The position numbers and the translations under genes were made by a program. Positions 28,790 through 38,200 of a DNA stretch of 41,484 bases are shown piece after piece. The stretch is from Oscillospiraceae bacterium. Lineage in GTDB: Bacteria > Bacillota > Clostridia > Oscillospirales > Oscillospiraceae. The notes under the pieces were generated by a model, which saw only the letters and a list, made by a program, of their open reading frames with translations, searched no databases and was not told the DNA's origin. The stretch's first letter is position 1; every line of letters starts with the position of its first letter. The stretch is taken from NCBI GenBank assembly GCA_015067725.1, contig SVLX01000021.1:1-41484 (forward strand), written 5' to 3'.

Positions 28790-29968
28790 ATGAACGAATT
28801 GGAACTGAAGTACGGCTGTAACCCCAATCAAAAACCCTCCCGCATTTTCATGCAGGATGGAAAAGATCTTCCCATCACTGTCCTGTCCGGCAGACCCGGC
28901 TTTATTAACTTCCTGGATGCCTTCAACTCCTGGCAACTGGTCAGAGAGTTGAAGATTGCCACCGGTCTTCCCTCTGCCGCCTCGTTTAAGCACGTCTCCC
29001 CTGCCGGTGCCGCCGTGGGTCTTCCCTTGAGCGAAACCGACAGACGGATTTACTTTGTCCCCGAGGGAGAAGAATTGAGCCCCATCGCCTGCGCCTATAT
29101 CCGCGCCCGTGGCGCTGACCGGCTCTGCTCCTACGGTGACTGGGCAGCACTGTCCGACATCTGTGACGCCGCCACTGCCCGCTATCTGAAGGAAGAAGTC
29201 TCCGACGGTGTCATCGCCCCCGGCTATACCGAAGAAGCACTGGAAATCCTGAAGACCAAGAAGAAGGGTAACTATAATGTTGTCCGGATTGACCCCGATT
29301 ATGTCCCCGCCCCCCAGGAATTCAAGGATGTCTTTGGCATCACCTTCCAGCAGGGCCGGAACAACTTTGAAATCAACGAGGCTCTCCTGAGCAACATCGT
29401 CACCGAGAATCACGACCTGCCCCAACAGGCAAAGATTGACATGATTGTTGCCCTCATTACCCTGAAGTACACCCAGTCCAACTCCGTCTGCTATGTGAAA
29501 GACGGTCAGGCCATTGGCGTTGGCGCAGGTCAGCAGAGCCGCATCCACTGCACCCGTCTGGCCGGTCAGAAAGCAGACAACTGGTATCTGCGCCAGCACC
29601 CCAAGGTTCTGGGTCTGCAGTTTGTTGACGGCATCCGCCGCCCCGACCGGGACAACGCCATCGATGTCTATACTTCCGACGAGTATGAAGACGTACTGGC
29701 AGAGGGTGTCTGGCAGAACACCTTCAAGGTCAAGCCCGAACCCCTGACCGCCGAGGAAAAGAAGGCATGGATTGCCACCCAGTCCGGCGTTACCGTGGGT
29801 TCCGATGCGTTCTTCCCCTTTGGCGACAATGTGGAGCGGGCCAGAAAGAGCGGCGTGCAGTACATCGCTGAGCCCGGCGGCTCCATCCGGGATGACCATG
29901 TGATTGCCACCGCCAACAAGTATGGCATCACCATGTGCTTCACCGGTATGCGCCTGTTCCACCACTAA
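28790..29968 (+). CDS. purH: AICAR transformylase, stand-alone (PurH C-terminal domain type)
   Basis: A 392-residue protein corresponding to the transformylase half of PurH, without the N-terminal MGS-like IMP cyclohydrolase domain. Motifs: LKYGCNPNQKPSRIF at the start, SGRPGFINFLDAFNSWQLV, SAASFKHVSPAGAAVG (catalytic Lys-His), LITLKYTQSNSVCYVKDGQAIGVGAGQQSRIHC and SDAFFPFGDNVERA, then VIATANKYGITMCFTGMRLF. It uses 10-formyl-THF to make FAICAR, which PurO next door closes. Length (~390) fits this clostridial subtype. RBS AAAGGAGAAACCTGCC. Confidence 0.9.
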   Translation: MNELELKYGCNPNQKPSRIFMQDGKDLPITVLSGRPGFINFLDAFNSWQLVRELKIATGLPSAASFKHVSPAGAAVGLPLSETDRRIYFVPEGEELSPIACAYIRARGADRLCSYGDWAALSDICDAATARYLKEEVSDGVIAPGYTEEALEILKTKKKGNYNVVRIDPDYVPAPQEFKDVFGITFQQGRNNFEINEALLSNIVTENHDLPQQAKIDMIVALITLKYTQSNSVCYVKDGQAIGVGAGQQSRIHCTRLAGQKADNWYLRQHPKVLGLQFVDGIRRPDRDNAIDVYTSDEYEDVLAEGVWQNTFKVKPEPLTAEEKKAWIATQSGVTVGSDAFFPFGDNVERARKSGVQYIAEPGGSIRDDHVIATANKYGITMCFTGMRLFHH

Positions 29969-29985
29969 AAACCGGAGGTAACCAC

Positions 29986-31266
29986 ATGAACCTTCTGGTC
30001 ATTGGTGGCGGTGGCCGTGAACACGCCATCATCAAAAAACTGAGAGAGAATCCCCGGGTCAGCACCATCTATGCTCTGCCCGGCAACGGCGGCATTTCTC
30101 TGGATGCTACCTGTGTCCCGGAAATCGGGGCAAAAGGCATCCCCGCTATCGTGGAGTTTGCCAAAACCCACCGGATTGACTTTGCAGTGGTGGCGCAGGA
30201 TGACCCGCTGGCACTGGGTTGCGTTGACCGTCTGCATGAGCTGAATATCCCCTGCTTTGGCCCCGACAGCAAGGCCGCAAGAATCGAGGCCAGTAAAGTC
30301 TTCTCCAAGAACCTTATGCAGAAATACGGCATCCCCACCGCCCGCTATGAGGTCTTCGACGACCCCAGGGCCGCCCTGAGCTATTTGCAGGCACAGTCTT
30401 TCCCCATTGTCATTAAGGCCGATGGTCTGGCCCTGGGCAAGGGTGTGCTGATTCCCCAGAACTACGCCGAAGCACAAGAGGCTATCCGCTCCATTATGGA
30501 AGATAAGACCTTCGGCGAGTCCGGCAACCGGATTGTCATTGAGGAATTCCTCACCGGTCCTGAGGTCAGTGTCCTGTCCTTTACCGATGGCCGCACCATT
30601 GTCCCCATGGTTTCATCCATGGACCATAAGCGGGCCGGTGACGGCGATGTGGGGCCCAATACCGGCGGCATGGGTACGGTTGCCCCCAATCCCTGCTATA
30701 CCCCGGAAATAGCTCAAATCTGCATGGAGACCATCTTCCTGCCCACCATCCGGGCTATGGAGGCCGAGGGTTGCCCCTTTAAGGGTTGCCTGTACTTTGG
30801 CCTGATGCTAACCCCCACCGGGCCCAAAGTCATTGAGTACAACTGCCGCTTCGGTGACCCGGAGACCCAGGTGGTACTGCCCCTGCTGAAAACCGACCTG
30901 CTGACGGTGATGGAGGCTGTGGAAAATGAGCGGCTTCACGAGCTGGATGTGCAGTGGCTGGATGCCTCTGCCGCCTGCGTGATTCTGGCCTCCGGTGGCT
31001 ACCCCGGTCACTATGAAAAAGGCAAGGCAATGTCCTTCCCCGACACCTTCCCCCAAAATATCACCTGCTATCACGCCGGCAGTAAAATGGTCGATGGTCA
31101 GCTCTTCACCAATGGTGGTCGGGTACTGGGCATCACCGCTGTCGCCCCCACCCTGACCGAAGCACTGCAAGATGCCTATGCCACCGCGCAGACCATCCAC
31201 TTCGACGGCAAGTATATGCGCCGGGATATTGGTCAGCGGGCGCTGAAGGCAATGGAGGAGAAATAA
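29986..31266 (+). CDS. purD: Phosphoribosylamine-glycine ligase (GAR synthetase)
   Basis: A 426-residue ATP-grasp enzyme. MNLLVIGGGGREHAIIKKL is the N-terminal loop, and EASKVFSKNLMQKYGIPTARYEVF begins the ATP-grasp. PIVIKADGLALGKGVLI is the nucleotide lid, GDVGPNTGGMGTVAPNP the family signature, and VIEYNCRFGDPETQVVLPLL the metal/ATP site. It condenses phosphoribosylamine with glycine. The start at 29986 with CGGAGGTAACCAC upstream is preferred over an in-frame ATG 51 bases earlier lying inside the purH end. Its stop abuts the purL start with no gap. Confidence 0.96.
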   Translation: MNLLVIGGGGREHAIIKKLRENPRVSTIYALPGNGGISLDATCVPEIGAKGIPAIVEFAKTHRIDFAVVAQDDPLALGCVDRLHELNIPCFGPDSKAARIEASKVFSKNLMQKYGIPTARYEVFDDPRAALSYLQAQSFPIVIKADGLALGKGVLIPQNYAEAQEAIRSIMEDKTFGESGNRIVIEEFLTGPEVSVLSFTDGRTIVPMVSSMDHKRAGDGDVGPNTGGMGTVAPNPCYTPEIAQICMETIFLPTIRAMEAEGCPFKGCLYFGLMLTPTGPKVIEYNCRFGDPETQVVLPLLKTDLLTVMEAVENERLHELDVQWLDASAACVILASGGYPGHYEKGKAMSFPDTFPQNITCYHAGSKMVDGQLFTNGGRVLGITAVAPTLTEALQDAYATAQTIHFDGKYMRRDIGQRALKAMEEK

Positions 31267-34200
31267 ATGGTCTATCGTATTTATGTCGAAAAGAAAGCAG
31301 GGCTTCGTCACGAGGCATCTGCCCTGAATAACGAGCTACAAAGTGTACTGGGTATCGCCAACCTCACCGGTGTCCGTGTCATCAACCGCTATGATGTGGA
31401 AATGGCGGAAGAGGCCCTGTTTCAGCGTGCTGTCCGTACCGTCTTCTCTGAGCCTCAGGTGGACGATACCTTTGTAACTCTGCCCGAGGGGGACTTTGTG
31501 GCTTTCGCTGTTGAGCCCCTGCCCGGTCAGTTTGATCAGAGAGCCGACTCTGCCAGCCAGTGTATCCAGCTTATGACCCAGTCTGAGCGTCCCGCTGTCC
31601 GCACGGCGAAGGTCTATCTTCTCTCCGGTCAGTTGAGCCATGCCGATGTGGAGAAGATCAAGAAATTCGTCATTAACCCGGTGGAATGCCGGGAAGCCTC
31701 CATGGACACCATGGATACCCTGAAGGCTGATTATGCCGTCCCCACCACCGTGGAAACCGTCACCGGTTTCATCTCCATGGATGAGTCCGGTCTGGCAGAG
31801 CTTCTGGACCGTCTGGGTCTTGCCATGGATTTAGACGACCTGAAGTATCTGCAGGGCTACTTCCGGGATGACGAGCACCGTGACCCCACCATCACGGAAA
31901 TCCGGGTTGTGGATACCTACTGGTCCGACCACTGCCGCCATACCACCTTCTCCACCCATATCGACGATGTGCAGATTCATGACCCTCTGGTTCAGTCTGC
32001 ATATGAGCGGTACTTAGCCGCCCGGGTGGAGGTCTATGGTGAGGAAAAGGCCGCCAAGCGTCCCCAGACCCTCATGGACATTGCCACCATTGGCGCAAAG
32101 GTGCTGAAGAAGCGGGGTCTGCTGCCCGAGCTGGACGAGAGCGAGGAAATCAACGCCTGCTCCATCCATGTGACCGCCACCGTTGACGGCAAACAGCAGG
32201 ACTGGCTGCTGATGTTCAAGAACGAGACCCATAATCATCCCACAGAGATTGAGCCCTTCGGCGGCGCCGCCACCTGTATCGGCGGCTGTATCCGTGACCC
32301 CCTTTCCGGCAGAGCCTATGTCCATCAGGCTATGCGTGTTACCGGCGGTGGCGACCCCCGCACCGCTCTGGCAGACACCATCCCCGGAAAGCTGCCCCAG
32401 AGAAAGATTGCCCAGACTGCCGCCGCAGGTTATTCTTCCTACGGCAACCAGATCGGTCTGGCTACCGGTCATGTGGCTGAGGTCTATCACCCCGGCTATA
32501 TGGCCAAGCGGTTGGAGTGTGGCGCTGTTGTGGCCGCCGCTCCCGCTTATAATGTGCGCCGTGAGTGTCCCCAGCCCGGCGATGTGATCATCCTTCTGGG
32601 CGGTCGCACCGGTCGTGACGGCATTGGCGGCGCCACCGGTTCTTCCAAGAGCCACAACATGAAGTCCCTGACCACCATGGCTTCCGAGGTCCAAAAGGGC
32701 AATGCCCCCGAGGAGCGGAAGATTCAGCGGCTGTTCCGCAACGGCGAAGTCACCCGGCTCATTAAGCGCTGTAACGACTTCGGTGCCGGCGGTGTCAGTG
32801 TGGCCATCGGTGAGCTGGCTCCCGGTCTGAGAATCGATCTGGATGCAGTCAGAAAGAAATATGAAGGCTTGGACGGCACAGAGCTGGCCATCTCCGAATC
32901 TCAGGAGCGTATGGCTGTGGTTGTTGCCGCCGAAGATGCCGATACCTTTATCGCCGCCGCCGGTGCAGAGAACTTAGAGGCTTACCGGGTGGCTGTAGTC
33001 ACCGAGGAAGAGCGGATGGTCATGTGCTGGAAGGGTCAGACCATTGCCAATCTGAGCCGTGCTTTCCTGGACACCAACGGTGCGGTAAAGCATACCCGGG
33101 TGGCCGTTTCCCCCAAGGAAACCTATATTGATCCCGTAATGGACATGAGCCTCCGGGATTTGGCAGGTAACCTGAAGTTTGCCTCCCGCCGTGGTCTGGT
33201 GGAGCGGTTTGACTCCACCATTGGTTCCGGCACTCTGCTGATGCCCTTTGGCGGCAAGAAGCAGAGAACGCCCGCGCAGGCCATGGCCGCCCTCCTGCCC
33301 GTGCTGCCCGGTCAGGAAACGGAGCAGGCCAGCGTTATGAGTTGGGGCTGCGACCCTGATGTGCTCTCCTGTGATCCTTTTATCGGCGCTCAGGCCAGCG
33401 TCATTTCCTCTATGGCCAAGATTGTGGCCGCCGGTGCGGACTATAACGGCGCATACCTGACTTTGCAGGAATTCTTCGAGAAGCTCCGCAATGATCCCGC
33501 CCGTTGGGGCAAGCCTTTCCAGGCACTTCTGGGCGCTCTGGATGCGCAGTTGGGTCTTCATGCCGCCGCCATCGGTGGTAAGGACTCCATGTCCGGCTCT
33601 TTCCTGGATCTGGATGTTCCCCCCACCCTGATTTCTTTTGCCATTGCCCCCATTGGCGCAAACGAAGTCATCTCCACCGAGTTTAAGTCCGCCGGTCACC
33701 CGGTGTACCTGTTCGGCACGGATAAACTCAGCGACTATGCCGGTCACTGCGACACCTGGACCCGGTTCCATCAGCTCTGCAAGGCCGGTAAGGTTGCCGC
33801 TGCATGGGCTGTAGAAGCCGGCGGCGTAGCGGAAGCCGTCATGAAGATGTCCTTCGGTAACGATATTGGCTTCAAGGCTGTGTCTGCTGAAAAGATTCCG
33901 GCCTCTACCGGCATGATTGTGGCCGAACTGACGGAGACTGTGGAAGAAGGCAAACTGCTGGGCTACACCACCGAAGATGCCACCATTACCTATGGCGGAG
34001 AAAGCGTCTCCACCGAAGAACTGCTGGCCATCAACGAAGGTGTGCTGGAAAGCGTCTACCCCAACCGCACCACCACAGAGAATGTGCCCGTCAGTGTCCC
34101 CAATGTGGTTTCCCGTGAAGTCGCCGCCCCCAAGATTGGCATGGCAACACCCAGAGTGCTGATTCCCGTCTTCCCCGGCACCAACTGCGAATACGACAGC

Positions 34201-34947
34201 GCCAGAGCTGTCGCCAGAGCCGGCCTGATTCCGGAGATTCTTGTGCTCAACAACCAGTCCGCCCAGGGTGTCAGCGATTCCGTTGCCCGGTTCGCCAGAG
34301 CCGCCAAGGACAGCCAGATGATTTTCCTGCCCGGTGGCTTCTCCGGTGGTGACGAGCCCGATGGCTCTGCCAAGTTCATCACCGCCTTCTTCCGCAACCC
34401 CGAAGTCCGGGATGCCACCATGGAACTGCTCAAGGCCAGAGACGGTCTGATGCTGGGTATCTGTAATGGTTTCCAGGCGCTGATTAAGCTGGGTCTGGTA
34501 CCTTATGGCGAAATCATCGACACCGATGAGAATTGCCCCACCCTGAGTTACAATGTCATCAGCCGCCACCAGTCCCGGATTGTCCGCACCCGGGTCGCCT
34601 CTGTCCAGTCCCCCTGGCTGAGTCGGATGCAGGTTGGCGATGTGGTGAATGTCCCCATCTCCCATGGCGAGGGTCGCTTCCTCTGCCCCGAATCTCTGCT
34701 GGAGCAACTGGCGAAGAATGGTCAGATCGCAACCCAATATGTCGACCTCAACGGCAACCCCACCATGGATGTGGACTTTAACCCCAACGGCTCTGTCTGG
34801 GCCATTGAGGGCATCACCTCTCCCGATGGACGAATCTTCGGTAAGATGGGTCACGCCGAGCGTATCGGACCTAAGCTCTACCAGAATGTCCCCGGTGAAT
34901 ATGACCTTCATCTGTTTGAAGCCGCCAGAGATTACTTTGGTCGCTGA
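31267..34947 (+). CDS. purL: Phosphoribosylformylglycinamidine synthase, single-chain
   Basis: A 1226-residue protein joining the PurS-like N-terminus, the two ATP-binding halves and the glutaminase domain. Seen in order: TYWSDHCRHTTFSTH (~218), KNETHNHPTEIEPFGGAATCIGG (~318), VQKGNAPEERKIQRLF, DFGAGGVSVAIGELA (FGAR/ATP sites), GALDAQLGLHAAAIGGKDSMSG. The class I glutaminase follows: VFPGTNCEYDSARA, LPGGFSGGDEPDGSAKF, MLGICNGFQALIKLGL with nucleophile Cys near 1062, and ISHGEGRF with catalytic His. It makes FGAM from FGAR and glutamine with ATP. Large single-chain PurL is usual for proteobacteria and some Clostridia. Start directly after purD; last operon gene. Confidence 0.96.
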   Translation: MVYRIYVEKKAGLRHEASALNNELQSVLGIANLTGVRVINRYDVEMAEEALFQRAVRTVFSEPQVDDTFVTLPEGDFVAFAVEPLPGQFDQRADSASQCIQLMTQSERPAVRTAKVYLLSGQLSHADVEKIKKFVINPVECREASMDTMDTLKADYAVPTTVETVTGFISMDESGLAELLDRLGLAMDLDDLKYLQGYFRDDEHRDPTITEIRVVDTYWSDHCRHTTFSTHIDDVQIHDPLVQSAYERYLAARVEVYGEEKAAKRPQTLMDIATIGAKVLKKRGLLPELDESEEINACSIHVTATVDGKQQDWLLMFKNETHNHPTEIEPFGGAATCIGGCIRDPLSGRAYVHQAMRVTGGGDPRTALADTIPGKLPQRKIAQTAAAGYSSYGNQIGLATGHVAEVYHPGYMAKRLECGAVVAAAPAYNVRRECPQPGDVIILLGGRTGRDGIGGATGSSKSHNMKSLTTMASEVQKGNAPEERKIQRLFRNGEVTRLIKRCNDFGAGGVSVAIGELAPGLRIDLDAVRKKYEGLDGTELAISESQERMAVVVAAEDADTFIAAAGAENLEAYRVAVVTEEERMVMCWKGQTIANLSRAFLDTNGAVKHTRVAVSPKETYIDPVMDMSLRDLAGNLKFASRRGLVERFDSTIGSGTLLMPFGGKKQRTPAQAMAALLPVLPGQETEQASVMSWGCDPDVLSCDPFIGAQASVISSMAKIVAAGADYNGAYLTLQEFFEKLRNDPARWGKPFQALLGALDAQLGLHAAAIGGKDSMSGSFLDLDVPPTLISFAIAPIGANEVISTEFKSAGHPVYLFGTDKLSDYAGHCDTWTRFHQLCKAGKVAAAWAVEAGGVAEAVMKMSFGNDIGFKAVSAEKIPASTGMIVAELTETVEEGKLLGYTTEDATITYGGESVSTEELLAINEGVLESVYPNRTTTENVPVSVPNVVSREVAAPKIGMATPRVLIPVFPGTNCEYDSARAVARAGLIPEILVLNNQSAQGVSDSVARFARAAKDSQMIFLPGGFSGGDEPDGSAKFITAFFRNPEVRDATMELLKARDGLMLGICNGFQALIKLGLVPYGEIIDTDENCPTLSYNVISRHQSRIVRTRVASVQSPWLSRMQVGDVVNVPISHGEGRFLCPESLLEQLAKNGQIATQYVDLNGNPTMDVDFNPNGSVWAIEGITSPDGRIFGKMGHAERIGPKLYQNVPGEYDLHLFEAARDYFGR

Positions 34948-34995
34948 GACTTAAATGGAAGATCGCTCCCCCCGGCAAGGGTCGGGACGGAGTCC

Positions 34996-35036
34996 ACAGG
35001 TCACTGACCTCCCCCGGGTCAGTGACCTGTTTGTTC
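34996..35036 (+). terminator. pur operon terminator
   Basis: ACAGGTCACTGACC (34996-35009) pairs over 14 bp with GGTCAGTGACCTGT (35017-35030), loop TCCCCCG, followed by TTGTTCTG. Located ~50 bases after the purL stop; with the next promoter at 35120 it separates pur from the protease gene. Confidence 0.8.
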
Positions 35037-35119
35037 TGCGTGAGCATTGTTCAGTAATGCAACAGTGCCCTGTCCGGTTATACACATTCATATTTTTTCC
35101 GAAAAATCCTAAAAAACTC

Positions 35120-35148
35120 TTTACATTTCGCCCGGTTTAACATAGAAT
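35120..35148 (+). promoter_or_regulatory. Promoter of the S8 protease gene
   Basis: TTTACA (35120-35125) and TAGAAT (35143-35148) have a 17-base spacer. The ~135-base leader to the ATG at 35291 contains a small GAGAG/CTCTC hairpin (about 35221-35239) and AAAAGGAG. Confidence 0.65.
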
Positions 35149-35290
35149 ATTAAATAAGGTATGATTATGGTCGGCGCTGTACCCTCTTACCCTAATCTGC
35201 CCCTATTTTTCCCCGTATTCGGAGAGAGGGACCTCTCTGGATATAAATCCATGCCGTACTCCGGCAAATATACGAAAAGGAGAATACCCT

Positions 35291-38200
35291 ATGAAGCACA
35301 TCACCAAGCGCATTTTGTCCCTGGTGCTGGTCCTTGCGCTTCTGGCCGGTTTCGCTGTTCCCGTCAGCGCCGCCAACCAGAGCAACAAGGTCACCTTCAC
35401 TCAGGTCGACAACAGCAACGTCTCTGCCAATCTGCTTAATGAGATGACTGAGACTGCTGAACCTGCAGCCTACGCCGATACTGACGTAGTCCGCGTTTCC
35501 ATTGTTCTGGAAGGCAAGTCCACCATTGAGGCTGGCTTCTCTTCCCAGGACATCGCTCAGAATGCTGAGGCTATGGCCTATCGTGCCGAGGTCCGTAACG
35601 AGCAGGCTGCTGTTACCGCCTCCATCGAGAAGGCTCTGGGCGAAAAGCTGGATGTGGCCCGGAATCTGACCCTGGCCGCCAACATCATTTCTGCCAATAT
35701 CACCTATGGCCAGATCGAGACCATCGAGTCTGTTCAGGGCGTTAAGACCGTTCTGATCGAGACTCAGTATCAGCCCGATGTGGTTACCAAGGAAGAGGTC
35801 GCCAACCCCAATATGGCTACCTCCAGCAAGCAGATCGGTTCTGTTCTGGCCTGGAATGCCGGCTATACCGGCGCAGGCTCCCGGATCGCCATCATCGATA
35901 CCGGTGCAGACGTGAACCATCAGTCCTTCGATGAGGGTGCGTTCAACTACTCCCTGGCTTACTGGGCCGGCGAGAGCGGTCTGTCCATCGAAGAGTACAT
36001 CGAAAAGCTGGATCTGCTGGATGTCGCCGAGATCGCCTCTGTGGCCGGCGAGCTGAATGTGGCCATCAACCCCAACGAGGCTTACATCAATTCCAAAATC
36101 CCCTTCGGCTATAACTATATCGATGAGGATTATGATGTTCTGCACCTCAATGACAGCCAGGGCGAGCACGGCTCCCATGTGGCCGGTATTGCTACCGCCA
36201 ACGCTTATATCCCCGCTGAAGACGGCACTTTTGTCAAGGCTCTGGATGCTGTCCTGGTTCAGGGTGTTGCCCCCGATGCTCAGCTTCTTCCCATGAAGGT
36301 CTTCGGCAAGGGCGGCGGCGCTTATGACTCTGACTACATGGCCGCCATCGAGGACGCCGTTATCCTGGGTGCTGATGCTGTGAACCTGTCCCTGGGTTCC
36401 GGTAACCCCGGTATGTCCAGAAACACCAACGAAACTTATCAGGCCATTCTGGACAACCTGCAGAACTCCGGCACCATCGTTGCCATGTCTGCCGGTAACT
36501 CCGGCTCCTGGGTGGAGAATGCCTATAATGTCGGTTATCTGTACACCGATGACGTGAGCATGCAGACCAACGGCTCTCCCGGCTCTTTCACCAACTCCCT
36601 GTCAGTTGCCTCCGTGGATAACGACGGCAAGGCCGGCTACTACTTCAGCATTGGTGACCTGATGGTCGTCTATAACGAAATGCTGGAAGGCAACACCGGC
36701 AAGTACTCCAACCTGCCCTTCACCACCATCGCCGGCGAGCATGAATATGTGATCATCGATGGTGTCGGTACACCTGAGGACTGGGCTGTCGTGGGCGATG
36801 CCCTTCAGGGCAAGGTCGCACTGTGCTCCCGTGGTACTACCTCCTTCTTTGAGAAGGCTGTCGCCGCTGTCGATGCCGGTGCCATTGCTACCTTCATCTA
36901 CAACAATCAGGCCGGTGTCATCAACATGGACCTGTCTGACTATCCCTATACTCAGCCCTGTGCTTCTCTGACTCAGGCTGACGGCGCCGCTGTTAAGGCC
37001 GCCTCCACCCCCGTCACTGACGAAGCCGGTAAGGTCCTGTACTACACCGGCACCATGACCATCAGCGACTCCATGGGCGTTGGCCAGTTCAACAGCGAGT
37101 TCTACACCATGTCTTCCTTCTCCTCCTGGGGCGTTCCCGGCTCTCTGGAGCTGAAGCCCGAAATTACCGCCCCCGGTGGTTCCATCTACTCCGTCTATGG
37201 TGCTGTCCCTGGTGCCGGCGGATATGACCAGTATGAGCAGATGTCCGGTACCTCCATGGCCGCGCCTCAGGTCTCCGGTATGGCCGCCCTGATCGCCCAG
37301 TACATCCGGGAGAACGGTCTGGAAGAAAAGACCGGCCTCGATGCCCGTACTCTGGGTCAGAGCCTGCTGATGTCCACTGCCGTTCCCATGTTCGAGAGCG
37401 CCGGCAAGTACTATCCTGTCCTGCGTCAGGGTGCCGGTCTTGGCAACATTGGCGCCGCTGTCTCCGCTGACAGCTACATCCTGATGGACGAGAATGCTAC
37501 CGCCTCCTACGCCGACGGCAAGGTCAAGGTTGAGCTGGGTGACGATCCTCAGCGCACCGGCGAGTACACCTTCTCCTTCACCATCAACAACCTGACCGAT
37601 GTGGAGAAGAACTTCGCCCTGTCTGCCGACTTCTTCATCCAGGGTCTTATCTCCGATGGTGTCAATATGTATATGAACACCTCCACCATGCTGATTGGTG
37701 CGGACGTTAGCTGGGAAGTGGACGGCGTCGCCGTTAAGCCCGCCACCAACCTCAATGGTCTGGACTTCAATGCTGACGGCACCGTTAACGCTGACGACGG
37801 CCAGGCTCTGCTGGATTACGTCACCGGCGTGACCACCACCCTGAATGCCAAGGAAATGGCCGATCTGGATGCCGATGGCGACATCGACACCTATGATGCT
37901 TATCTGTTCCTGAGCCAGCTCACTGCCGGCACCGCTGTTGTTCCCGCAAACGGCTCTGCCAAGGTCACCGTAAAGGTGGTTATCTCCGAGGACTGGAAGG
38001 AAAGCATTGAGTATTACTACGCTAACGGTACTTATATCCAGGGCTATGTCTATGCCGAGAGCCTGTCCGATGCCGAGGGCAACATGGGCACCAGCCATTC
38101 CATCCCCGTCCTGGGCTTCTATGGCAACTGGACTGACCCCTCCATGTTCGACGTTGGCTCCTATCAGGAATTTGCCACCGGCGACGAAACCAGAATGCCT

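Noticed and set aside
32974..34911. 645-codon minus-strand frame
   Set aside because: Antisense to purL, whose motifs are complete; shadow frame.
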